Positions 1-8,944 of a stretch of 64,000 nt of DNA are shown here, one piece after another. The notes below the pieces were generated by a model. The model was not told where the DNA came from. It worked only from the letters and a program-made list of their open reading frames with translations, and did not search any database. The DNA comes from Pseudo-nitzschia pungens (lineage: Eukaryota > Bacillariophyta > Bacillariophyceae > Bacillariales > Bacillariaceae). Location of the stretch: assembly GCA_037355855.1 (NCBI GenBank), contig CM074758.1, positions 1,275,001-1,339,000 of the forward strand. The letters run 5' to 3'. The position numbers and the translations under genes were made by a program. Every line of letters starts with the position of its first letter. Position 1 is the stretch's first letter.

Positions 1-423
1 GGCGCGCAATTTTTATATGTGTTATGTCATTCCGGGATTGCTTATATGTATTATGTCGATATGTACTTCCGGGAATCACTCATTACCGGTATGAATTTGG
101 CGGTCTGTCTGTCTGTGATGAGCAACGATAGAATGATGACCACCCGTGTCTACAGGGCTTGTAAACGTGCCAGTACGACTCGTTCAAAAGAATTATCATT
201 CTCTCCAGATCATTCAAAGTAAGACCTACCAGAAACCAAACCTTGACCTGTTCGCAATCCAGAAGACGGTAGACAAAAGCCAAGTTCATACCAACAGGAG
301 GTGAATACTCAGCTTTCTGAGAGAAGTTTTACCCATTCCAAATTAAAAACCGCACCGAACAACTGCAGCCAAGCACGTGATCGAACCTCAACAGAGCATT
401 AAGGCACAAATCGAACACCCACC
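1..423. other. Intergenic / upstream region of the Cgr1-like gene
   Basis: No convincing gene is seen. The short open frames here carry no recognisable domain. The last ~100 bases lead into the ATG at 424 (context caccATGAC, an acceptable start context) and probably hold the promoter and 5' UTR of that gene. Confidence 0.5.
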
Positions 424-945
424 ATGACGACGACAGCGGCAATAACGGGAGAGTTTGTGGACGCGGAAAGCAAAGCTCCTCTCGTGCATGAAGTGGAAGA
501 AAAGCAGATATTGAAAGGAGACATCATTAAGATATTGAGCGAACCGTCAACGAAGGGGAGAAATGTATCGGGGCGCTCGTGGAAGGTCCGTCCACAAAAG
601 CGAGCTTCCAGTTTGGTTAAGACAAAAGTGAACAATGGAACCAAGTCCTGGGAACAACGCCGACAAGAAAAACTTGCCCGACAGGAAGCACTCGAATTAC
701 AGTCGGAATTACGAGAGGAGCGAAGACAAGCAAAGATTCTGAAGAAGGAGAGACGACTAGAGAACGAGAAGAGACGAGCAGAAAACGAATTCAAGAACGC
801 ACAGAGATCCACAAAGGAACTGAATACTGGAAAACTGAAATCGACGCTCAAGGCGATGTCAAAGAAACAGTTGCGAATGATCAAGAAGACGAGAATGAAT
901 TCGAAAACTGGGGTTTTGGAATATGTTTCCGCGTATGCAAAATAA
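424..945 (+). CDS. Cgr1-like rRNA-processing protein (CCDC86/CGR1 family)
   Basis: Intronless 173-aa protein. The first ~45 residues are variable. A conserved block follows, beginning SGRSWKVRPQKRASS (about residues 49-63) and then WEQRRQEKLARQE. A long, highly charged helix of Arg, Lys and Glu runs to a KQLRMIKKTR motif near the end. This order (SGR-x-WK block, basic coiled region, short basic tail) is that of the Cgr1 family, nucleolar proteins needed for 60S subunit assembly and pre-rRNA processing in yeast. Length is only a little above fungal Cgr1 (~110-120 aa). The start at 424 is the first ATG of the frame and has a good context; the stop is TAA at 943-945. Family assignment rests on the motif pattern and is fairly secure. 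The nucleolar role is inferred from the family. Confidence 0.85.
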   Translation: MTTTAAITGEFVDAESKAPLVHEVEEKQILKGDIIKILSEPSTKGRNVSGRSWKVRPQKRASSLVKTKVNNGTKSWEQRRQEKLARQEALELQSELREERRQAKILKKERRLENEKRRAENEFKNAQRSTKELNTGKLKSTLKAMSKKQLRMIKKTRMNSKTGVLEYVSAYAK

Positions 946-2316
946 GAAGGGAAACGCAATCGATCCAAAAAGTAATCTGGTTATATTTTCCGAGCTGCAT
1001 CTGATCATTTTGAAGTTGTTGGAGCAGTGTTTGGCGATATGGAAGAATGAATTCATGAGGCGATTCAAGTGCTCCATGAGAATGGAAAAATACGAAGAAA
1101 AAGTTCGATAACAATCACATGTGTAGAGATTTTCGGGATGTGGACCTTATTGCTACCTTAAAGTAAATTGGGCTTATTTTTTGGATTGCTTCTGCCTAGT
1201 TGCATAGGATTTGTCAGTCTTCATCTTTGAAGTCCTACTCTCTACGAGAATTCCATGCACTTACCTCTCTTTCTAAACTACGACCGTGTCAAGAAAGGGA
1301 GATATTTCAAATCTGTTTGAGAGACAAGAAATGAAGGTACGATTTTGAAGAAAGTGCCTTCTACGGTGCTTTTTCTAAGCTATTGCTGAACTTGCAATTG
1401 AGTGATACTTATTCAATTCTTATTTCATCACTGAAGCAATTGGCACCTTTCTTCATGGCATGCAGGAATAACATTATTGTAGCGCTTGAGTTTCCACCGG
1501 TCATCTGAACCTTCGGAGAGGTTATTTTTTTGGAACAGAAGATTTTGTTAAGAGTAAGGTTAACCTTACGTACGTAGTATCAATACGATTTCTTGTTCTT
1601 GTGGATGAATAATCGTACACGTGTTCGGTGTTGATACTTACTTCTAGGACCTACTACGTATTCGGGAAAATATTTTGAGATAACCTTGTTCATAATACGT
1701 AGTACTTCGTATTGTTGGGAAAGATGATCATGCCGAATTTTTATTATCCGTCACGTTGGTAGTGAAAATGAAATGACATTATGCTAAGACCTTACTATCA
1801 TAAAAATATCTTCATGCATGCCACCCATTTTTCTTTCATTATGATTTCAATACTACGGTACGTGTATCGTTTTTATTTTTGAGGAAACTGTGATTTCTGA
1901 TACATGATGCTAATCCACATGAGCATTTTTTCATTGTGATAGTCTTAAAAACAGAATATTTCATTTTGAGTAGTTTTTACGGCTTGACAGAGCGAAAAGT
2001 TCTTATCGTATTACCACGTGTAATGTGTACGTAATTGGTATTTTCTTCGTCGTAGGTAATCTTAGAGATTAATTCCACAAGCAGGCTCCTCCCAAGAACT
2101 AAATTGGCGATAGTAACTTTGACACGACACAACATAGAAGCCGTATGCGACCGCTATAATCATTAACCGTACTTCGTACACGTAGTAAGATTACTGTACT
2201 CGTAGTTTTTCTCCGATTTGCATTCTAATGCCCGGTACTGGTATTGGTACAGTTCCGTAACCTTACGTGAAGTTGAGCCAGACTATGTTGTGCGCGAAGT
2301 TCTGGTATTGAAATAC
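946..2316. other. Intergenic region, AT-rich, no gene seen
   Basis: About 1.4 kb between the Cgr1-like gene and the foldback element. Only short open frames occur. From about 1550 onward the words TACGTA, GTAAGGTTA and ACCGGTA recur, as in other intergenic parts of the window. No RNA gene or domain fragment was recognised. Confidence 0.5.
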
Positions 2317-2995
2317 CTGGAGCGGTCGGAAATAGAAAAACGTGCGCACCGCGCGACAGGTTAAGTTTTTTCAAAATGATACGTATGAACTTACCGTACA
2401 TACTACATATATCAACGTGTGATTTTCGTATTACTACGTAATACGTAGAACGAGAAAAGTAACCTTACTTCGTAACGTTCATGAAAAAATCTCAACGATT
2501 CAAATTTAAATAAGGGGAACCGGGAAACTAAAAATTGGGGTTTTTTTTAACGTAATTAATTAATTACGTACGTAATTAATTAATTACGTACGTAATTAAT
2601 ATTACGTACGATTGGATTTAATTACGTACGATTGGATTTAATTACGTACGATTGGATTTAATTACGTACGATTGGATTTAATTACGCACGATTTCACAAT
2701 CAAGCTCTTAAGTGGCTTATATAATAATTAAATAAAGTGGATAATAACATAATAAAAAATTACTAAAGCCTATCAAGTTAGCGCTTAAGCTATTTTTCAA
2801 GCCAAGATACTATAGACGTATAAGGTATACGCGCCATTCAAAATGCCGCTGATAGCCACTTATACCGGTAACTTACGTACTATATGCCCTTTATCAATGT
2901 AAAACTTAAGCCATTTATTAAAGCCTCCAAATTGCTTCAATTTGATGACAAGGACGATGTATGCGCCTTTTAAAGTGCCGCTGACAGCCACATAC
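2317..2995 (+). repeat. Left arm of the foldback element
   Basis: Inverted counterpart of 4211-4749. The order is an outer block (2317-2550), a TAATTACGTACG-rich block (2550-2690), then an inner block (about 2880-2995) that begins with atgccctttatcaatgtaaa and ends in a gccgctgacagccacat motif. By eye the outer block matches the right arm at most positions, with scattered substitutions and small indels. Confidence 0.75.
2601..2690 (+). repeat. Four tandem 20-bp units in the left arm
   Basis: The unit attacgtacgattggattta is present four times in perfect tandem (2601-2680), followed by a partial fifth copy with one change (attacgcacg). The central TACGTA is palindromic. Confidence 0.9.
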
Positions 2996-3301
2996 GAAGT
3001 ACGTAGTATTCGGTAAGGTTACCGTGCCACTTGCACTAGTAAGTGGCTGTCAGCGCCACTTTAAATGGCGCCTGGTTAAAAGTGGCCCTGACAGCCACTT
3101 ATTCGTACGTACCTGACGGTACGGTACGTACGGTACTCAGGACAGAGTGACTTCTAGTACGGTACTCAGGACAGAGTGACTTCTAGCGTGGCGCCGACAG
3201 CCAATTCCTGCTTTAAATCTTACAGTACAAAGGCGCCGTTTAAAGTGGCGCTGACAGCCACTTATGCGTACCGTACTCAGCTCTAGTGATTTACGGTACC
3301 G

Positions 3302-4025
3302 TTTGTATTATCGACGCGTTGCTGCTTGCTGCTGCTTGCTGTCCCCCCTGTATTATCGACGCGTTGCTGCTTGCTGCTGCTTGCTGTCCCCCCCCCCTGT
3401 ATTATTGACGCGTTGCTGCTTGCTGCTGCTTGCTGTCCCCCCCCTGTGTTGTCGACGCAACGACGGAGTCGATTTGTTAATAGAGGACGCGTTGCTGCTT
3501 GCTGTCCCCCCCTTTATTATATCGACGCGTTGCTGCTGCTCCCCTGTATTATCGACGCGTTGCTGCTGCTGCTGCTTGCTGTCCCCCCTGTATTATCGAC
3601 GCGTTGCTGCTCGTCGCTGCTTGCTGTCCCCCTGTATTATCGAAGCGTTGCTGCTGCTCGTCGCTGCTTGCTGTCCCCCCCTGTATTATCGACGCGTTGC
3701 TGCTGCTCGCTGCTTGCTGTCCCTCCCCTGTATTATCGACGCGTTGCTGCTTGCTGCTGCTTGCTGTCCCCCTGTATTATCGACGCGTTGCTGCTTGCTG
3801 CTACTTGCTGTCCCCCCCTGTATTATTATCGACGCGTTGCTGCTGCTCGCTGCTTGCTGTCCCCCCCCCCCCTGTATTATCGACGTGTTCCTGCTTGCTG
3901 CTTCCCCCCCTGTATTATCGACGCGTTCCTGCTTGCTGTCCCCCCCCTGTATTATCGACGCATTCCTGCTTGCTGTCCCCCCCTGTATTATCGACGCCTT
4001 ACTGCTTGCTGTTCCCCTGTATTAA
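3302..4025 (+). repeat. C-rich minisatellite in the centre of the foldback element
   Basis: About 16-17 imperfect tandem units of roughly 35-50 bp. Each contains tgtattatcgacgcgttgct, one or more ttgctgctg steps, and then gtccccc with a C run of variable length. Unit length varies through the number of TTGCTG/CTG steps and the C-run length. The last units (3870-4020) are shorter and change to cgttcctgc. All three forward frames stay open for long stretches because the repeat carries no stop. This is a consequence of the repeat and not evidence of coding. Confidence 0.9.
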
Positions 4026-4210
4026 TTTTTTTTCTACATAAATCCGTGTACAATTTGTACTGGAAAATCGAATTTTTTGATTGGCTCATTCACTCAGCAC
4101 CTCTAAGTGGCGCTGACAGCCATTTATTGGTACGGTACCCAGCGCCTTTATATCATCTTGGCTTAAATAAAAAATAGCCAAAGCGCTACATTGATAGACT
4201 TAAGTACATT

Positions 4211-4749
4211 TATGTGGCTGTTAGCGGCACTTTAAAAGGCGCATACATTGTCCTTGTCATCAAATTGAAGCAATTTGGAGGCTTTAATAAAAGGCTTATG
4301 TTTTACATTGATATAGGGCATATTCAAATTATTATTGCGTCATTAAATTCGCTACTTTACCTATTTAAGCCACATAGTTACGTAATTAATCTTCAATCGT
4401 ACGTAATTAACTGCAATCGTACGTAATTAACTGGAATCGTACGTAATTAACTGCAATCGTACGTAGTATTAATTACGTACGTAATTAATTAATTACGTGA
4501 ACCAAAAACAACTATTTTTAGTTTCCCGGTTTTAGTTTCCCGGTTCCCCCTTTTTAAATTTGAATCGTGGAGATTTTTTTCATGAACGTTAGTACTTATC
4601 TCGTTCTACATAGTACGTAGTACGAAGTAATACGTAAATCACACGTTGATATATGTAGTACTATGTACTGTAAGTTTATACGTATCATTTTGAAAAAACT
4701 TAAAACCTGTTGCGCGGTGCGCACGTTTTTCTATTTCCGACCGCTCCAG
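4211..4749 (-). repeat. Right arm of the foldback element
   Basis: Inverted counterpart of 2317-2995. It opens with atgtggctgttagcggcac and gcttaatttgat-type sequence, passes through a block of 20-bp TACGTAATTAA units (about 4378-4470), and ends with ccgaccgctccag at 4749. The segment with tttcccggtttagtttcccgg is locally duplicated relative to the left arm. Confidence 0.75.
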
Positions 4750-4891
4750 AAGAAGAATCGAGACGAAGTAAGGATTAGGTTGTACGACCCATGTTGTGTT
4801 GGGGCCAGGGATTACTTTACTTGTAGCCTTCCCACAAATCACCAACACATTGGCGTACCCTCGTTGAATTGATTACTAGTGCATCACAAAG

Positions 4892-7012
4892 ATGTGGCAG
4901 CAAGGGAATATTTCGACCTTTGCAAGGGATGTAATTTTGGATGGGGATGACGTGAAGAAGACGGTGGACGACGAAGACGAAGATTACTCCACTATTGGAA
5001 ATGCTACGTATACTCGGCGCACACGGTCGCTTGAGGAATTCCATTCGCACGACACAGAATCGATACAAGAATTTGCGAAAAACGACGACAATAGAAGACA
5101 GTCAACGCATAAGTCGACAAAGGTCGTTAAAGCTTTTCTGAAGAAATTATTTCCGCGGAAGATTCGGAAACAATCAGCTTCATTTTTAACATCCATGATT
5201 CCGGCTTCTGAATACCAAGAAATGACAGAAAGTGAGAGCGACTCGAATACGATAGTTTCAGAACGCAGTACTAGGAAAGATGTAGGAACAGGAAGAAGTA
5301 TGTTGGTAAAACAAAATGCGCAAGTAGTTAGTCGACCATCAGGGGCTACAGGTGATTGGAAGATGTCCGAGGAGAGTCCTTCCGACGCGAAGAGTTGCAT
5401 GAAGTTAATACGTGAGAAAAGTTTGATTTTTGATAAGGACGATACGAGTGTTGGCAGCGACATCACTGAAGACACTTCGTTTTATCCAAATCGATCGTTC
5501 AGGTGTACTCCCATGTACATCGACCCTATGATACGTATCGAGGAGGAAGAAGAAAAAAGTCTAAGTGATAAGGATAGCCTGGAAGAAACTGTCAGCCATT
5601 CTTCGGGAGAAGAAAGCGTTGAGTGTGCTTACGATTTTCGAAAGCTTTCGCCATTGAATGACATTGCGGACTCACCAAGAGAAGCTAATACCAGGATCTC
5701 TATGAACAATCCACTTGAGACAGAGACAAACCAGTCCAGCTTGTCGGTTGAAATTCGCGAGCGAAGACGTTCGTTTTCGGACTCGGAAATCGAATTTGAG
5801 CGTCGACCAGATATTGCAACGGAAGACTCACCAATAAACGACCTTTTCCCACTTACTCCAAACTCCAATCTCTCGAACGAAGAAAGGTTCCAGTACGTTC
5901 TGGATCATGTCAAACTCTCGTCTCAGACTAGAACTTTGAGCAGTCCGCTGCAAAAGTCGGGATCATTTGACAGAGGTTATGAAAGAGAATTCAAGCAAAA
6001 TCACTTCTTTCCAGGTTCGTGTCGGCCTTCTGCGATGAACGCTTGGCCTTTTCCGCGAACTAGGAGCTACTCCGGGTCGCTTTTGGACCAGATACCAAAC
6101 AACGATAGGTTGGGAGACCCTGGCGATACAGATTTACATGGAAAGACAAAAACTAAAAATTTCATTCTGACCGAAACCGGAACTGAAACTCAGACTGAGA
6201 CTGAAACTAGCATGTCTCTGGATGTACAACGACGAACGGCACTCCGATTTTCCCAAAGTGACGGACAGAAGGAAGTGCCAGACTTCATATCGAGGAGACA
6301 CACGATCACAGGACACAGGCAAGTGGAAATCACACGAAGGAGTGCATCTTTGGATTTGCATCGACGATCGTCACTCCCCTTGTCACAAAGCAGCGAACAG
6401 AAAGGTGCCGTAAACTTCATATCAACGAAAAACTCAATCCGAAGAAGCAACCAAACAGAAATATTATGGGATCCTCAGAATAAGAGCCTCGAAAATGAAG
6501 AAGCATCTGCGACGGTGCCAGTGAAAGCAACAGACGACAGTACCGAATGTTTCACGAGTGGTGAAACTCAATCTCAAGCGCAGCGTCCTGTATCTGTTGA
6601 TGCTGCTGCTCTCACATCAATACTACCCAAAACAGTGGACGACGAAACTTTACACCCTCGTCCTCCAACTAGTTCCGTGCTCGCTACATTACCTGCATCA
6701 AACAATTGTTCGGCTGGAGCCTACATCAGTAAAGAAAATCGAATGCCTTTGCACGATTGCCCGATTCAAAATCCTTCACCTAGAACACTGAACGCTGCAA
6801 CTATGATTGCAGCAGCCCTTCGACCAGGTCCAGTCCAAAGCCGACCCACTCTTCCGGCTCAAAATACAAGTGTAGCCCTGCAAAAGGATGTTGATGAGTA
6901 TTATTGGGGGAGTAGTAGTGGAGAAGCAGAAGGTGGAGAAAATGACAGAGAAGCAGAATTAAAGAATCTTTGTTCATGGTCGTCATCGGATTCCTTCGAC
7001 AATGTTCTCTGA
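4892..7012 (+). CDS. Hypothetical 706-aa Ser/Thr-rich protein
   Basis: I do not recognise this gene. A single open exon starts at ATG 4892 and ends TGA at 7012. The product is hydrophilic and probably mostly disordered, rich in Ser, Thr, Glu and Arg, with no membrane segment. An acidic start is followed by a basic stretch (KKLFPRKIRK, about residues 88-97) that could act in nuclear import. A TE-rich run (TETGTETQTETETS) precedes two tandem degenerate repeats of about 42 residues, each with S-L-D-x-x-R-R-x-x-L, S-Q-S-x-x-Q-K and F-I-S spaced alike (DNA about 6210-6460). The C-terminal ~100 residues include a glycine/acid-rich patch. It is convergent with the CK1 gene. Uninterrupted coding over 2.1 kb supports a real gene. 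A short unseen 5' exon cannot be excluded. Confidence 0.65.
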   Translation: MWQQGNISTFARDVILDGDDVKKTVDDEDEDYSTIGNATYTRRTRSLEEFHSHDTESIQEFAKNDDNRRQSTHKSTKVVKAFLKKLFPRKIRKQSASFLTSMIPASEYQEMTESESDSNTIVSERSTRKDVGTGRSMLVKQNAQVVSRPSGATGDWKMSEESPSDAKSCMKLIREKSLIFDKDDTSVGSDITEDTSFYPNRSFRCTPMYIDPMIRIEEEEEKSLSDKDSLEETVSHSSGEESVECAYDFRKLSPLNDIADSPREANTRISMNNPLETETNQSSLSVEIRERRRSFSDSEIEFERRPDIATEDSPINDLFPLTPNSNLSNEERFQYVLDHVKLSSQTRTLSSPLQKSGSFDRGYEREFKQNHFFPGSCRPSAMNAWPFPRTRSYSGSLLDQIPNNDRLGDPGDTDLHGKTKTKNFILTETGTETQTETETSMSLDVQRRTALRFSQSDGQKEVPDFISRRHTITGHRQVEITRRSASLDLHRRSSLPLSQSSEQKGAVNFISTKNSIRRSNQTEILWDPQNKSLENEEASATVPVKATDDSTECFTSGETQSQAQRPVSVDAAALTSILPKTVDDETLHPRPPTSSVLATLPASNNCSAGAYISKENRMPLHDCPIQNPSPRTLNAATMIAAALRPGPVQSRPTLPAQNTSVALQKDVDEYYWGSSSGEAEGGENDREAELKNLCSWSSSDSFDNVL

Positions 7013-7537
7013 AGTGGATTTTGCAGTTGACTATCAACAGCATCTGGGGACTTGGGAAAGTCTAGCACGTTGCAACATAATGACTTCACCACTTTGGAAC
7101 TATCGGTGAACGGTTGGACTGCTATATATGTTACACAAAGTGTCGTTGAACTTTGTCATATACGTAAAAATGTTTAATCAAATGAATTTAGTACAATTAT
7201 TCTCAATATATCAATATATCACTTTCCATGTCCTTCAAAGCAGTCTAGATAGCGAACCAACCAAGCACACGACCAAGACATCATGTATCGTAGCATGGTA
7301 AAATATTTTTTTTCAGCACCCGTCATCTGCCTGTCCAAAATCCAAGTTTCAGAGGATACGCTTGCACTTCCTCCAATTTCGTCCCGTCTTCAATGTAAGA
7401 CTTTTCCTCACTGAAAAAATAGTGATTGCCATTAGATTTTGAATTCCAAGTCTTTCAAGAAATCATTTCTCTCCTTTTGTCATAAAATGAATACACCCTA
7501 ATTACTCAGACGTCACTCGTGTCGAATGTCCTCTTTT
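7013..7537. other. Intergenic region between two convergent genes
   Basis: About 525 bp of shared 3' flank between the 706-aa gene and casein kinase I. It is AT-rich with no further coding seen. The 3' UTRs and poly(A) sites of both genes probably lie here. Confidence 0.5.
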
Positions 7538-8944
7538 CTATCGTCCTCCTTGGTTCGAACCTTGGGCCGAAGCATTTTGCTGGCTGCGGTTGTGGTCAGA
7601 TAGTTGTGATTGTTGTTGTTTTCCGTTCAATTGGCTGTTTCCTCCTCCATAGCCACGAGACCCACTGCGCTGGTCGTCGTTGTTTCCTGCACCGGAACGG
7701 CTTCGTTCCTTTTCATCGTTATTGCCGCCGCCGGGAGGCTGCTTTCGCTGGTCGTTACCATCCTGATGGTAGGATTCTCTTCCGCCGCCTCCTTTGTCTT
7801 GGCTCTCCGAGGCTCTCTGGCTCGGATGATCTCCACCTCCACCCTGTTGGTTGGACAAGAGGGGACGCTCTGGAGGAGCCCTGGACCGTTCTTGCTGCAA
7901 GTTCAAAACAGTCCAGTCGAACATGTTGTCGTATTGAAATCCCTTACGATAAAAGAGTTCCTTGAAGAGCCTCTTCAAATAGGCGTAATCGGGTCTGTCC
8001 TCAAAGCGCAAAGATCTGCAGTATTCAAAATAGGATCGGAACTCCGTGGCGTATCCCTTGCAAAGCTGTTCTGTACTGGTCGACATTTTTCGGTCCATGA
8101 TGCGTTCGTACTTTTGCTTTTTGGTATTGGCCTTAAGGCCCTGCCACGGAAGAGATCCGCGGATGAAATACATCAACACATATCCGAGGGACTCGAGATC
8201 ATCTCGACGGCTCTGCTCGATTCCAATGTGGGTGTTGATGGAAGCGTATCGCGCAGTTCCGGTCAGATTCTTGTTTTCACGGTATGGAATGTGTTGATGG
8301 GATCGGGGATCCCGATACTTTTTGGCCAAACCAAAATCAATGATATGAATTACAGACTGTCGCTTTCCCAATCCAATCAAGAAATTGTCTGGTTTGACAT
8401 CTCTGTGAATAAATGATTTTGTGTGGACGTATTCCAGTCGGCTCAACAACTGATCGGCCAGCATCAATACTGTCTTGAGCTGGAACCTCCGTCCACAATA
8501 GTTGAAGAGATCTTCGAGGGAGGGACCAAGAAGGTCCAAGACCATAACGTTATAATCTCCTTCGATACCGTACCATCGGACATTGGGAATACCCACTGCA
8601 GGATTGCGACAATCATAATCGTAAAACACAGAGGAATGCATTGGTGAAGCAAAATCAAAATCATGCCCAAAGCAGAGTAAGAGCATGCATCGACCAGAGA
8701 ATGAAACATGATTGAAAAGAGAAACATCGATGGTGAACGTGACAACAACGAACTTACATCCTCCGTGCAAAATGCGATAAATTTTACTCTCGTAGAGCAA
8801 TTGTGGGTGCTTGGTCTTGACCGATTCGAGCTTGATTGCCACTTCTTCTCCCGTGGTCATATTTGTTCCCAAGTAAATATCACCAAAGGAACCACTCCCG
8901 ATTTTGCGGCCGAGCCGATATTTCTTTCCCACACGCAGCTCCAT
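7538..8944 (-). CDS. Casein kinase I (delta/epsilon type), two exons
   Basis: Ser/Thr protein kinase of the CK1 family. The model is complement(7538..8595, 8758..8944), 414 aa. The start [14 protein letters not shown] is the usual CK1 N terminus, so 8944 is preferred over an upstream in-frame ATG at 8965. Visible parts are the glycine loop [11 protein letters not shown], the lysine in VAIKLE, the catalytic loop [20 protein letters not shown], and the CK1 hallmark [20 protein letters not shown] (SIN in place of APE). The last ~110 residues are a Gly/Asn/Gln/Ser-rich tail, the usual regulatory and variable part. The intron (8596-8757, donor GTAAGT, phase 1) gives GGLGIPNVRW at the junction. It is 162 nt, a multiple of three, and contains no stop. 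Family certain; the cellular role (clock, Wnt-like or trafficking in other eukaryotes) cannot be told. Confidence 0.95.
   Translation of the reverse strand: MELRVGKKYRLGRKIGSGSFGDIYLGTNMTTGEEVAIKLESVKTKHPQLLYESKIYRILHGGCKFVVVTFTIDVSLFNHVSFSGRCMLLLCFGHDFDFASPMHSSVFYDYDCRNPAVGIPNVRWYGIEGDYNVMVLDLLGPSLEDLFNYCGRRFQLKTVLMLADQLLSRLEYVHTKSFIHRDVKPDNFLIGLGKRQSVIHIIDFGLAKKYRDPRSHQHIPYRENKNLTGTARYASINTHIGIEQSRRDDLESLGYVLMYFIRGSLPWQGLKANTKKQKYERIMDRKMSTSTEQLCKGYATEFRSYFEYCRSLRFEDRPDYAYLKRLFKELFYRKGFQYDNMFDWTVLNLQQERSRAPPERPLLSNQQGGGGDHPSQRASESQDKGGGGRESYHQDGNDQRKQPPGGGNNDEKERSRSGAGNNDDQRSGSRGYGGGNSQLNGKQQQSQLSDHNRSQQNASAQGSNQGGR

Larger units (their letters stand above)
2317..4749. mobile_element. Foldback-type element with long inverted arms
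   Basis: The sequence starting ctggagcggtcgg at 2317 recurs in reverse complement ending at 4749. The two arms can be followed inward as inverted homology: the outer ~220 bp (including caccgcgc and caacgtgtgattt), then an A+T segment with gggaaccgggaaacta, then 20-bp tandem units built on TTAATTACGTACG, then about 110 bp containing gcttcaatttgatgacaagg opposite its complement. The centre holds a C-rich minisatellite and dispersed copies of GCTGACAGCCACTT in both orientations. No transposase was found, so if mobile it is non-autonomous. No clear target-site duplication could be seen at the ends, so the exact borders are uncertain by a few bases. Confidence 0.75.

Noticed and set aside
2601..2690. 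Short regular repeats, considered as a CRISPR array
   Set aside because: The 20-bp units are directly abutting without spacers, lie in the arm of a foldback element, and the genome is eukaryotic.
3264..4177. Three long overlapping plus-strand open frames (180-283 codons)
   Set aside because: They are the three frames of the C-rich minisatellite, giving only Cys/Leu/Pro/Ala repeats. The openness follows from the repeat unit lacking stops.
4639..4848. 69-codon frame overlapping the right end of the foldback element
   Set aside because: It crosses the element border and its residues derive from the inverted arm and intergenic words; no domain.
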